64,000 nucleotides of DNA, taken from Incurvaria masculella (lineage: Eukaryota; Arthropoda; Insecta; Lepidoptera; Incurvariidae). The stretch is from positions 2,681,001 to 2,745,000 of the forward strand of contig OX335656.1 in assembly GCA_946894095.1 (NCBI GenBank), written 5' to 3'. The translations under genes and the position numbers were made by a program. Positions 21,045-31,320 of this stretch are shown here, piece after piece. The notes beneath the pieces were generated by a model. It worked only from the letters and a program-made list of their open reading frames with translations. It was not told the DNA's origin and did not search any database. Position 1 is the stretch's first letter. The number at the start of each line of letters is the position of its first letter.

Positions 21045-22126
21045 GTGGAGTACACCCAACGAGAGTATGCAGAAATGCATTACCTCTATGGGTTTTGCGA
21101 TGGAAATGCTCGGGCTGCTGCCAGGGAATATCGCCGTCGTTATCCGAACCGTGACCGCTTTCCCGACCACAGGATTTTTGTTCGCGTACACGCTGCTTAC
21201 ACGGGAGGTTACTTGCCTGGTCAACATCATGCAGGAGATGGTCGTGGTCGGCCAGTTATTCATGATGATCGCGAAGAAGAACAAGTACTCCGTGAACTGG
21301 AAATGGACCCCACTACGAGTCAGCGTCGCATATCCCGAAACTTGGGTATTCCAAAAACGGTAGTACAACGTTTCGCAAAGAGAAATCAATTACATGCGTA
21401 CCACATACAACGAGTTCAAGCTTTACTCCCTGCAGACTTTGAAAACAGAGTGCAGTTTTGCAGAGAAATGCTACAACGTCATAGAGCTGACCCCGAATTT
21501 TTCAACAAAATTTTGTGGTCTGATGAATCGAGTTTCAGAAGATTAGGAATATTTAACATTCACAACTTGCACTATTACGCTGTTGTGAATCCGCACATAG
21601 TTAGAAATGACAACTTCCAACACCAGTATGGCGTCAAATTGTGGGCTGGGATCGTTGGAGGACAGCTAGTAACGTTGGAAATCCCACCAAGATTGAACGG
21701 CGCTCTGTATTTAGAATTTCTTGAAAATGATTTACCTGAATTATTGCGCCAAGCTGAAATTCCAGAGGATTTGGTGGAGAACATGTGGCTTCAACACGAT
21801 GGCGCGCCACCACACTACGCTCGGGCGGTCCGCCAACATTTAAACGGTCAGTATCCAAATCGATGGATCGGTCGAGGTGGAACAATCCAATGGCCACCGA
21901 GATCTCCGGACCTAAACCCTATTGATTTTTTTTGTGGGGATATTTGAAAGAAGTGGTGTACGCACAAGAAAACTTAACAGTGCAAGAGTTAAGAGCTAAA
22001 ATCGATATAGCGATTGAAAATGTGAAACGCAACAGAAACGCATTTCGAAGACTAAGTAATAATTTCATTAGACGATGTCGTGCATGCATCGCTGCTAGAG
22101 GGAGGCATTTTGAACAATTTTGGTAG
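21045..22126 (+). pseudogene. DDE transposase of the mariner-type element, frameshifted
   Basis: The first frame (21045-21947) begins with a helix-turn-helix region of the DUF4817 kind (YTQREYAEMHYLYGFCDG, residues 3-20). It then has the catalytic aspartates in WSDES (residue 160), QHDGAPPH (252) and SPDLNP (289). Spacing between the second and third is 36 residues. The frame is lost in a T run at about 21926-21933: one T fewer than needed. The C-terminal part (WGYLKEVVYAQENLTVQELR and on) continues in the next frame from 21932 to the stop at 22126. The start is unclear: the frame has no ATG before residue 11, while an ATG at 21028 lies in another frame, which hints at a second small indel near the N-terminus. 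It would cut and paste the element if intact. Confidence 0.9.
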
Positions 22127-22154
22127 AAAATAAAATGTACGAATTTAGTAATGT

Positions 22155-22665
22155 TTTATTTTAATATCCTCTGATTAATCTTAATTTAGACTTTGCTATG
22201 AAGAAAAATTTATTATAAAAAAAGTTGCCACAAAAACCTAATGTTTTATACCACATTTTATTCAGCATTAAATAGGCAAGTTTTTTTGATAACGGGTCAT
22301 TTTTTTGCCATAAATTTTTTTTTCACAGTAAGGTCATAAATTTATAAATAATTTTTCGTAACGCTTAAAAAATATCGAATAAAATGCAATTACTATTAAA
22401 AAGTGATACCTACTGTTACAAAATATTTTTTGTAGTAATGATACATTTCCCAGAATTAATTATACACAATTTATTATTCTTTTAAGTTGCCCCTTTTTTT
22501 TAATTGCCTACTTCTTACAAATTTTGGAATATCATTCAAAAACATTCAAATTGTCATAACTTTTAGGGAGATCAAGATAGGACCCTATCACAAAGAGAGT
22601 TTTTTCTGCAAATAACCCCCTCTATCTCCCTGTTTCGTTTGGTCCACGATTTTTGGACCACCCTG
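22155..22665 (-). repeat. Right terminal inverted repeat of the mariner-type element
   Basis: Inverse of the left arm, reaching from 'gattaatcttaatttagact' near 22175 to the outer end ACCACCCTG at 22665, followed by the TA duplication. Confidence 0.85.
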
Positions 22666-23343
22666 TATATTATTAAAAACAAAAATTAAGGCGTAGTATA
22701 TATCTCGAACATTGATGTTTATTGTAGGTATAGTAGTAATAATAATAATTAATTTAATTAAAATATACACATATATGTAGTTGAATAGGGTTTTTGTTTG
22801 TTTGTTTGAAGCCAGACGTCTGGGCTGGGGCCCAGTCCACCGGCCCCTGAGCCACAAGTCGCTCTTACCATCACACTAAATAATTTGAGGGTGGAGCAGT
22901 GATGTTAATAAGGAAATGATTTGGGGAAAATCTATTGTTTTTCGTAGGACTTTATGAGTGGTATCTACTAGTATAATTGAAAACAAATAATTGTATCATG
23001 CAGTATTCGAACCATTCAGTTGTAAAAAAACAGAGCACCTCATAATTTGGCGTCTGCTGACGTTTCGCTTTTTTACGCCCCGGTGAGAAACATGAAAGAT
23101 GAAAGCGAATGCGATAAAAAGGGAGTATTCATCTTTAAACTTTACGCCGCGTGTAAAATTATACTCGGTTTCCCACCCACGTTTCCCACTTGACTCTTTA
23201 CATGTCATAAAGTTGAACACTGTCGGTTGAAACTCGACCTTATGATTATTTTTATGTTTAAAATAAAGCCGTTTTTGGTTCTTATATATTTTCTATATTA
23301 CGGTACCGATGTTTTCTAGACGCGAATACCCTGCACAGAGGAC
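22666..23343. other. Non-coding stretch, no gene recognised
   Basis: AT-rich with (TAATAA) low complexity at about 22735-22750. No recognised repeat or exon. Confidence 0.4.
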
Positions 23344-24070
23344 CAGAGGCCCTATTACGAGTTATAAATCACTTATCGAAATTTCGCTGTGCTCTTCGTT
23401 TCCGAAGAGGTTTACACCATTGAATAAAGCAGACATTTTAGGCATAGGTATGTTAAATAGCCCGCCCATAGATTTTTATATCTGTGTAGATACATATTTT
23501 CAACACATTTATATTAGGAATGTGACATGTATGTATGTATAATCGAGCGTGAAGCAAGGACACATGAATTGAAGAAAGAGTCCAGTAAAAATAACTACTT
23601 TACGAATACACTGCAAGGCTGGACCCGAACCAGCAAAACATACCATTCGCGGGTATTGCGTGTTAGTAGGAGGCATTCATTACGGGAAGAGGGACTGTAG
23701 GAGAATTCCAAATTACAAAATATTCCAAATACGTTGGCGAAATTGGTAGACGCAATACCCGCGAATGGTATGTTTTGCTGGTTCGGGTCCAGCCTTGCAG
23801 TGTATTCGTAAAGTAGTTCTTTTAACTGGACTCTTTCTTCAATTCATGTGTCCTTGCTTCACGATTCTACATACATACATGTCACATTCCTTGGAATAAG
23901 CGTCGTACCTGCTTAGCACGAAAAAGTATATTTACATCTATATTATTTCATATTTCTACAAGTTCAGTGTAGCCCTCAAATGCCTGCTCTATTCAATGGT
24001 GTTAACCCGCGGTAACGAAAAGCTTAGCGAAATTTCGATAAGTGATTTGTAACTCATAATAGGGCCTCAG
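23344..24070. mobile_element. Large foldback element (family F1), about 727 bp
   Basis: The outer arms (about 23344-23450 and 23965-24070) are inverse copies containing 'aaatcacttatcgaaatttc' and 'acaccattgaata'. The inner arms (23543-23661 and 23753-23873) are nearly exact inverses of about 120 bases, including 'gcgtgaagcaaggacacatg' and 'accattcgcgggtattgcgt'. The loop is about 90 bases. Fragments of the family lie at about 10520, 18306 and 35914. No ORF. Confidence 0.8.
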
Positions 24071-24270
24071 ATGCCATTGAATACGCTCCTTTTTACCCGA
24101 CTGCGCGATGCAAAGGAGGGTAATGTTTGTCAGCCTATGTATGTGTGTTTGTATGGTTGTTCCTTTGTGGCGCTCTAGTTCATTTAATGATATGGAATTG
24201 ATTGAAGTGGTTGGGAAGATGGCGAGTATTTAATTAAAGTAAATAATTAGCTCTTGTTTCATATGGATAG
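24071..24270. repeat. Probable dispersed-repeat remnant
   Basis: The 'acccgactgcgcgatgcaaa' / 'ggagggtaatgttt' motif is a kind I recognise from moth repeat families; only one copy is present here, so the call is tentative. Confidence 0.35.
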
Positions 24271-24480
24271 GTTTTTTTATGTAACTGGACATGGTTTGTT
24301 ACACCTACTGCCGTGATATTAGCCCAACACACCGCATTCCCCACGAGATAAGGTGCCGTGCTGCCGCTTCGACCATCTTTCATCAAATGCGATGGTGCCA
24401 ACCCGGGCGGGATTATCCCTACTACCTATTAAGGAAGGGGACCTACAGTTTAACGTGGAATTCAAACCACGCACGGGAAT
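24271..24480 (-). repeat. SINE S1 3' fragment
   Basis: Minus-strand copy with 'gcttcgaccatctttcatc', 'caacccgggcgggatta' and 'aggggacctacagttta'. The tRNA head is missing. Confidence 0.7.
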
Positions 24481-24579
24481 GAATGCAGTCTTTCGTGACT
24501 TAACCCTCACGGCAAAAATGCTAAATGCGTCGTCAAATGGACGCTGAGAAGTCAAGCAGAGCGACGGGTTGTCAGTAGC

Positions 24580-24640
24580 GTGCCTACCTCCGGCGAAGAT
24601 CGAGCAGCACGTCCTGCTCCTCGTACGCGCGGTAAGCCGC
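24580..24640. other. Short GC-rich candidate exon, strand undecided
   Basis: GC-rich patch in AT-rich surroundings. On the plus strand it could be an exon between TTGTCAG and GCG|GTAAGC (reading ACLPPAKIEQHVLLLVRA); on the minus strand a CCGGAG|GTAGGC donor follows an open frame with AYEEQDVLLDLR. Neither reading matches a protein I know and neither has an identified partner exon. Confidence 0.2.
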
Positions 24641-24909
24641 CAAACAAAATATTATAGTTATGTCCCGCGTAAGTTTTAAAATAGTGAAGTACTAAGTTCA
24701 TTTATCTTATGAGGTAAGAAGTTCCGCGGCCGGACCGTAGACGAAAGCCGCCTGAAGGCTTTTACTAGAGGTTATTCCGCCTTCTTTTCCTTTGCCGATC
24801 GTCTGATTGGGGCATAAATTATAAAGCTATTGATTACGAGGTGGGGGCGCGGCTGTAGACGTTGCGGTCGGTCGAAGGCCCGATGACTGGCGCGCTGGTG
24901 GCTTATAGA

Positions 24910-25460
24910 CTAGGAGGTGGCGACAAAAATGGTAACGATAACGTAAATGGCTGAAACTGGGTTCACAAGATAAAGGCCACCCCTCTGAAGCTAAATGTGT
25001 CAGTATGCCTGTGCCAAGTGGTTGCGTTACCTAGATAAGGCGCCTGAAAAAGTAGTTATGGTGACAAAAAATACATATGATAAGGTAAATGGCTAAAAAT
25101 AACGAAGCATGAAAGTATCAGTACATACTTGCTTAGCAATACTAAAACTAAACAAAGCTTTTGTTGCATTTCGTAGTTATAGGCGATTTAGGTTACAGAT
25201 ATAACTTTAGGTATATTTAAGTATTTAATAAAAAAACCGATTGGTTATTGTTGTATAATTAATAAATATCAATTCTTCTAGACAATCAGTATATTCATCA
25301 GCAGGTACATACCAACATGTATTTTATATAGCCAATCTAGATAACGCAACCACTTGGCACAGGCAGACCGACATGTTTAGCATCAGAGGGTTGGTCTCTA
25401 ACATGTGAACCCAGATTCAGCCATTTACCTTATCGTGACCAAAAATGTCGTGACCTCCCA
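24910..25460 (-). mobile_element. MITE (family M5), full copy with about 125 bp inverted ends
   Basis: The left end here is CTAGGAGGTGGCGACAAAAA and the right end is the inverse of GGGAGGTCACGACATTTTTG. The arms (taaatggctgaa, then 'ctgggttcaca', 'ctgatgctaaat' and 'gtgccaagtggttgcgtta') match in inverse over about 125 bases. Other copies are at 36789-37340, 49842-50056 (interrupted) and 55262-55804. Confidence 0.85.
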
Positions 25461-25737
25461 GAATATTAGTGGATCGAGTTTAGAAGTCTCGGATTACCGT
25501 TTTATTTTGTGGTTACTTAGCGTTTATGAGCAGCGGTCTCGTTGGCCTTTGAGGGGTTGGCTAGAGATTTAAAAAAAGTGACGTTCATTGATTAATTAAC
25601 GATTCCGGTTGCTTCATCGGTGGAGTAATTGCAGCCGACGGTAACTGCCATGAATGGTGTAAGACGAAAGTAATCGTTTTCGTGCGAGATGGAGCGGTGA
25701 CGGGTTGTGTCATAAGTACAATTGTATACTTCAGCAT

Positions 25738-26332
25738 TGAGCGGCTCGTAGCCTAGTTGCTCGGGGCTTGCCTTGCATTCCAGAGGTCTGGGTTGAAATC
25801 CTCGCCCCGTTGATGCACTAATTTCTTTCTTTTTAAGAGTTGGATAAGTGCATTTATCGTGCGGCTCGTATGCTAGTGGCACGGGGACTGGCCTAGCGTA
25901 CCAGAGGCCTGGGATCGATTCCGACATGCACCACTGTCTTTCTCTTTCCGAGTTCGATAAGTGCATTTCGTCACGAATGCGAGCTGCTCCATGGTTCGGA
26001 ATCCATGTAAAAGACTGTAGGTCACCTTCCCCTACTAGGTGGTAGGGTTTAAGTCCGCCCGGGTTGGTACCATCGCATTTGATGAAAGATGGTCGAAGCG
26101 GCAGCACGGCACTTTATCTCGTGAGGAATGCGTTGTGTTGGGCTAAAATCACGGCAGTAGGTGCAACAAACCATGTCAAAAAAATTGTCCGTGTTTTCCA
26201 TCCAGTTCAATGTAGCCGTGCTCATGAAGGGAAGGTCCTGGCGTGGCACCTAATTCCTTCGGGAATATGGTGTATTGGGCTAATATCATACCGGTAGTTG
26301 AGTGGTATTAGCAATCCATGTCAGGTTCCATA
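25738..26332 (+). repeat. Two SINE S1 copies, one truncated by the other, with internal rearrangement
   Basis: A first copy (tRNA-like head at 25740 to about 25855) stops at 'gataagtgcattta', where a second complete copy starts with GCGGCTCGTATGCTAGTGG. Inside the second copy, about 26093-26172 carries a stretch in altered order ('acttta...ctcgtgaggaatgcg') that looks like a patch from an inverted copy. It ends in an A run at about 26332. Confidence 0.75.
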
Positions 26333-27543
26333 AAAAAAAACGTTCCGATTAATTGAGCACTCGCATCCAGCCACCGGAGCGGAGGGTGCGCGCGATTCGC
26401 CCGCGACGTTTGCACAGAGCCGCCCAAGTCCGGATATTGCGATGGCGTCGCATCGCTCGGCGAAATTAAATCGTTTCCGACGACCGGCGCACTCAATTCG
26501 TCTTGTAAAAATCTACATGGCGGCGACGCGGCATCTGCGCCGCCGCATTTATCACGCGCGGCGGCGAAATTGCCCCAATTTTTTCTCTCATCGCTTATCG
26601 GATTGCCATTTTTCGTATCGTCTGTCTGCCGCGGCAGGTGTGGCGAAAATTTTCGTGACACTGTGGATTTCTACAATCTTTTGGGTTTTGGTTTGGGTGA
26701 TGGAATGTTGCGCCGCTGTGAAGCTGAATAAACATAGCCAAATTGTTTGTGTGTTTGGGATTACACTAACCTACGATCATAATATTATACAAAAGTCACA
26801 AATTATTGTTGATAATTTTGAGTTCCTCTTAAATCATTGTGTTCTTTTTGTGTGTCGTTTCTTGTTGCATCTTGATTGATTTACTTTGTAATAGCTATAA
26901 ATATTAATATATTAGTAATAGACTCCCGCGCGAAGTTTCTTGTTGGTTCTTCTTCGTCTGCGGAAAGCAAGATTGTGTAAAACGAATGGTGTACTTCAGG
27001 TGTTTGGCAGGCCGTTGAACATACGTGAATGTAGATAGTGGAGCAGTAGTTTGCTACGTGTTCAGTCCCATACATTTGGCCTAGGCCCCACGTTTTTTTA
27101 TTTATAAATTATTTTTTCATCCATTCCAAAATCATTCCCAAGGAAATAATTTAATAATTTTCAAAACGTCATTAAAAAATGATAAAACTGCCACCTTTTT
27201 TATTTCTCAATTTCATTCAGACTAATAGCAGAATCTTATAACATTTAAAAAATGCCTCTGTCTGCTACTCGATGGCGGTATGGAATGTCAACACCGAGAA
27301 GGCAGGGAGTTAACGTCGCAGCGACTCGCATTCGAAAGCGGAGTGCGTTCCCTGCGCTCGAGACGTTCGGACGTCTCCGCTACGAGAGAATCGGGCCGGC
27401 TCGCTGGATATGATAATAAGCTTCGCTACTCGTGTCCGGAGACGGGACTCAGACGGCGGCCAGCGAAGAGCCGTCGCGGTTTCACACTGACTTCAGACTG
27501 AAAAGGGCTTGGAAAATTTAGAAAGTGATGTGAATAGGGCATC
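26333..27543. other. Two GC-rich islands of unknown role
   Basis: 26360-26640 and 27270-27505 are CpG-rich against AT-rich flanks and contain short frames without recognisable domains. The first includes 'acatggcggcgacgcggca'. They may be host regulatory islands or decayed repeats. The interval between them (26650-27260) is AT-rich and empty. Confidence 0.4.
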
Positions 27544-28082
27544 TTAAGGTGGCCCAACCCGGCGGCCTCAACTCATTTGCGGGCACGGTACAAAACCTTG
27601 CTGTTGCGCTCTGGGACCTTCTCTGTTTCTAAGAATAAGACAGGCTCCGTGATGAGGAAGATACAACCTGTCCACAAAAAAGACAATGTGTATAGTGTAT
27701 GATTTGGTAAGATTTACGAAAATTTTAATTTTAAAACGACTTATAGCTAAAAGTAAACCACGACCACTGTAGTCAAAAATCTAACAAAAACCAAATAGAT
27801 TATAAATCTTGATTAAATAAGCTATGTCTGATGACTAGTTGTTCTTACTTTATCATTGCGTAATCCACCTCCAAAGTTATTGTATAAAACGCGCGAAAAA
27901 TCCGAACTTTTGGACGTCATAACTTGGAAACCAAACACAATTTTACAATGCCAATTGTCATCAGACATCTACTTCAATCAAATAAAGCTTATTTGAGCAA
28001 AATTTTGGATCTCTGACAAGAAATATAGGCGTGATCTTCTTTCCCCTTTTGTATGGGGAGATGAGCGGGTTGGGCCACCTTA
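27544..28082 (+). mobile_element. TTAA-ended MITE (family M2), full copy
   Basis: Begins TTAAGGTGGCCCAACCCGGC and ends GCGGGTTGGGCCACCTTAA, opposite in orientation to the 13.3 kb copy. The body is collinear with the other full copies. Confidence 0.85.
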
Positions 28083-28117
28083 ATCCCGCCATTGACACCT
28101 CAGTATCTTGACCGGAA

Positions 28118-28240
28118 TCCTAAGTCCGCTAATAATAACTCGACTTTCGAGCGTTAGCGTTGTGAGAGCGTGGATGCAGTTGTAGTGGTTTGATAAAATT
28201 TTCTGTTACTCCGGGGCTATATCTTGTCATCCGATTTAAT
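28118..28240 (+). mobile_element. MITE (family M6), partial copy
   Basis: Shares 'cctaagtccgctaata', 'gagcgttagcg' and 'gcagttgtagtggtttg' with the complete copy at 56804-56954; the right end is lost. Confidence 0.6.
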
Positions 28241-29056
28241 AGTATTTTATCTCATTTTCGCAGTAAAATGCCCTTCAATCCTACAGATGTATATGAAAAA
28301 ATGCATATTTTTTATTTTTCTACAGGAAAGGTGTATACACACTCTAAGATCGATTTTAAAAGGCGGCTCGAATTACTGCGGACGAAGAACAACAAAATAA
28401 AACTTAGCCTGAAGTTATTCTTATTGATGTTATACTTAAGAAAACATGGTAATATTCTTAAAATTTCTACTTGCAAAAATAACAAGAATTGGATATGACT
28501 TTGAGAGAAAATAAACGACATTAATAATAATGACCAGGGTTCGACTGTAAATCAAGATGAAGCACTAGATGCAATATATAGAACTAGAGTTCTGAAACGT
28601 ATACATATATAGTTTGTTGTTGTTATTTTCTATTTAGATGACTTCCAAAGTTAATACATTCCTATAAAACCCTGGATTTTGCGTCGGGGGTTAAAAATAG
28701 ATAATTGTTATCCCTTCATATTTTTTTCACAACATTTAATAACTTGGCGAAGCAGCAACATTGCCATCATGCTTCTTAATAAAACTGTCATTCTCAGCGT
28801 GTCTCTAAACGTGCGTCCGTGGTAAGGTGTGATGCCACCGCACTTGCGTCTGGAGGCTTCCGCTTCGTCTGGTGAAATGTGCACCCAGTACCGGCCAGCT
28901 CCCTGGCGACGGCTCCTTTACATTCTGTGATTTAAAAATAAAAGTGCACGGACATTTGCACGGAATGATATAGCTGTGAAAATTGTACGTAGTTGGACTG
29001 TGAAACGGTTGGAGAATACTTCATTGTCGTGAATTGGCGTTCCTAATATTTGTACG
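28241..29056. other. Non-coding stretch, no supported gene
   Basis: The 102-codon frame at 28190-28498 is low-complexity and lacks a recognisable domain. A less AT-rich patch at 28800-28925 is open in some frames on both strands but matches nothing I know. Confidence 0.35.
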
Positions 29057-29348
29057 TTTTTAGGGTTCCGTACCCAAAGGGTACCAACGGAACCCTATTA
29101 CTAAGCCTCCGCCGTCCGTCCGTCCGTCCGTCTGTCACAGGGCTGTATCTCATGAACCGTAATAGGTAGGCAGCTGAAATTTTCACAAAGTTTGTATTTA
29201 TTTTGCCGCTATAACAACAAATAGGTAAAATTGAAAAATAAAAAAAAATAAAGGGGGTCCCATACAAAAAAACTGTTTTTTTTTGTTTTAAATTTTGTAC
29301 GATGATACGGAACCCTTTTGTGCGAGTCCGACTCGCACGTGGCCGATT
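29057..29348 (-). repeat. Family A repeat, near-complete
   Basis: Minus-strand copy from GGGTTCCGTACC (tail, plus strand) to CGACTCGCACGTGGCCG (head). The internal tetranucleotide run is short (about four units). Confidence 0.9.
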
Positions 29349-31073
29349 ATTTAATGAATGATTATGTTCGAAATGTTATGTTCATCTGAATATCTTTCTG
29401 CGTGCAACATTATATTTATTAGTCTATATGACTGTTGAAGTGTTAGTCAAAATGACAGGGAGGGAAAAACAATATGTCCCTTTTAGATTTAAGTGCAGTG
29501 CACTGTCCCTGCATCAAAACTGCTCTGAGGTCCCAGCATCAAAACGGGTTAGGCGAATTTCGCTCGAACTATGTTTAAACATAACGGAGGTATGAGAATT
29601 GAATAACGAAAGATAATATCTCTGTGCGTTTCCCTTGGGGATTACTGCCGATCAAGCAAAACGCCCACTGTTTAAGATCCCGAAATGAAAGAGCCCGCAT
29701 ATAAAGCTGAGTGAAGTGCTTAGTAGATTTCCGCTCCGCTCTGGCCCTTCAAAGAAAATCTCCCAAACGGCTTATCTCGAAAATTAAATATTGGACCAAC
29801 AATCAAGTCGGTCGTGGACTATCATATTTCTAAGTCAACATGGCGGCGACGGAGGCGCGGTGGGGACGAGGGTAGACAATGCGCCCGCAGACACAATGTA
29901 AAGTTTGAGGAGCGTAGTAAAGACTCGTCATAGCGATAGGGCTGCCAACTTGTGGGAGGGCCGCAGAGCTACGACGCGAATAGAGGAAACCTGGAATCAT
30001 TCCGAAGGTAACATCCACAAACTTCTCCGGGGTCCGAAACGGGAAGATTAACATTCCACGAAACCTTTGTAACTCTTTGCTTCGTTGTTTTGTGCCCTCT
30101 GGCCGAGACCCTCGTTTAATTTCTTGTATTGACAGGTGTACATACGTGAAATATCAGGTTCACGTAATATCTTCCGTCGAGGTCCCGGATGAATATATTT
30201 TCTGTCACAATTTAGAGGTAGGACTTTTCCTGCAATTTTAAAAAGGTATTGATTCCTTTCATTTTGGTCATTTAAGGGGTAACTTTGTTTTGTACAAGAC
30301 AAGGTTTATTTTGAAAACTCAGCAGTTAATTCACTGACGAATGAGGATTACATTTTCTCTTAATAATTTAAATTGAAAAGTTTATAGGTATAACTTTATA
30401 TTTTTTCTTGGTTATTCTCACTTAGAAAACGGATCTGCAGGTTTCATTTATTTTAATTTGTTAGGCTGGTCTTTTTACCTCTAAATTTCTTTTTTTCTTT
30501 CTTCACACTTGCAAAATCGATCTCCAAGGTAATTGAAAAGGATTTTTTGTCCAATGTTTTGAAGTTTCTCTTTCATTGCTAAAACGATATCAGGTAGGTA
30601 TCATAAATATACATAAATGATTCAAATAACGCTGACCATTTCGAAAATGTGAAAACGATGACGACATGCCTGACAAGCTGATCGCTGCGGGAGCGTATGC
30701 GAAAGAAAAGACAATTTGCTCCGAAGTACGTGATCCACATTAAACGCAACACTGTCTGTCTGATCCAAATCCAATCACTGCTGGTGTACAGCATTATACC
30801 ATATGCGTGAAAGAGATACCAATGCGTTATTCCTTCTGGGGATCCACAAACGCGATTGAAGCGGTCTCGTGATTTGTACGACCCGAACGTAACCCGTCCG
30901 GAGCCGTCCGCAGAAATTAACGTCGGCGATGACGGACGGAATTTCACAATTAAAACGACGTTACGGAATGGGGCTGGAGACAAAAGAAAACAATCGTCCC
31001 GGCTCTGACTTGGCTATTACGTTACTCCCTGCAAAGACCAAAATATATTCTGAAATATATATAATACAAATGA
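29349..31073. other. Non-coding stretch, no gene recognised
   Basis: The 134-codon minus frame at 30579-30983 has no recognisable domain and weak coding character. No repeat family recognised. Confidence 0.35.
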
Positions 31074-31239
31074 CTTAGGGCCGAGTGCACGGAAGGACAA
31101 AAAATCAAAATCAACATCAACGTACGATTAAACACGTCACTTTGCATGGACAGTATGGAAGGAACTCCATGCGGTTCACTAAAAGTGAGGTGTTTGAATA
31201 TTGATCAACTCTGCCGTCTCTTTGTGCACTCGGGGCTAA
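31074..31239 (-). mobile_element. Small MITE (family M1), full copy
   Basis: Inverse orientation: begins CTTAGGGCCGAGTGCAC and ends GTGCACTCGGGGCTAA, with the inner ACACGTCACTTT / AAAGTGAGGTGT pair. Confidence 0.75.
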
Positions 31240-31254
31240 ACATCTGCTTGGCTT

Positions 31255-31320
31255 CTCTGTGCCGTTTGTCTCGTCGACGACCACGAGGAATCCCAAAATG
31301 TTGACAACCTCCATCTTGGG
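31255..31320 (+). mobile_element. Short LINE remnant (jockey/CR1-like ORF C-terminal piece)
   Basis: The frame VCLVDDHEESQNVDNLHLG resembles the VRLVDNPEVSQNLENLQLRR block of the fragment at 15.3 kb. It is only about 20 codons and ends in a stop. Confidence 0.45.

Larger units (their letters stand above)
20085..22665 (+). mobile_element. Complete Tc1/mariner-superfamily transposon with about 500 bp inverted ends
   Basis: 2581 bp, flanked by TA on both sides. The ends are CAGGGTGGTCCAAAAATCGT and its inverse. The inverted repeats extend inward for roughly 500 bases (20085 to about 20592 and about 22155 to 22665) and differ only at scattered positions. A transposase ORF lies between the arms on the plus strand. 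The near-identical arms imply recent activity or gene conversion, but the ORF is disrupted. TA target duplication and a DDE transposase with a helix-turn-helix N-terminus place it in the Tc1/mariner superfamily; I cannot assign the subfamily. Confidence 0.9.

Noticed and set aside
28800..28925. Possible exon in a less AT-rich patch
   Set aside because: Open frames on both strands, but no recognised protein and no paired splice sites.
30579..30983. 134-codon minus-strand frame
   Set aside because: No recognisable domain, no splice context and unremarkable composition; consistent with a chance open frame.
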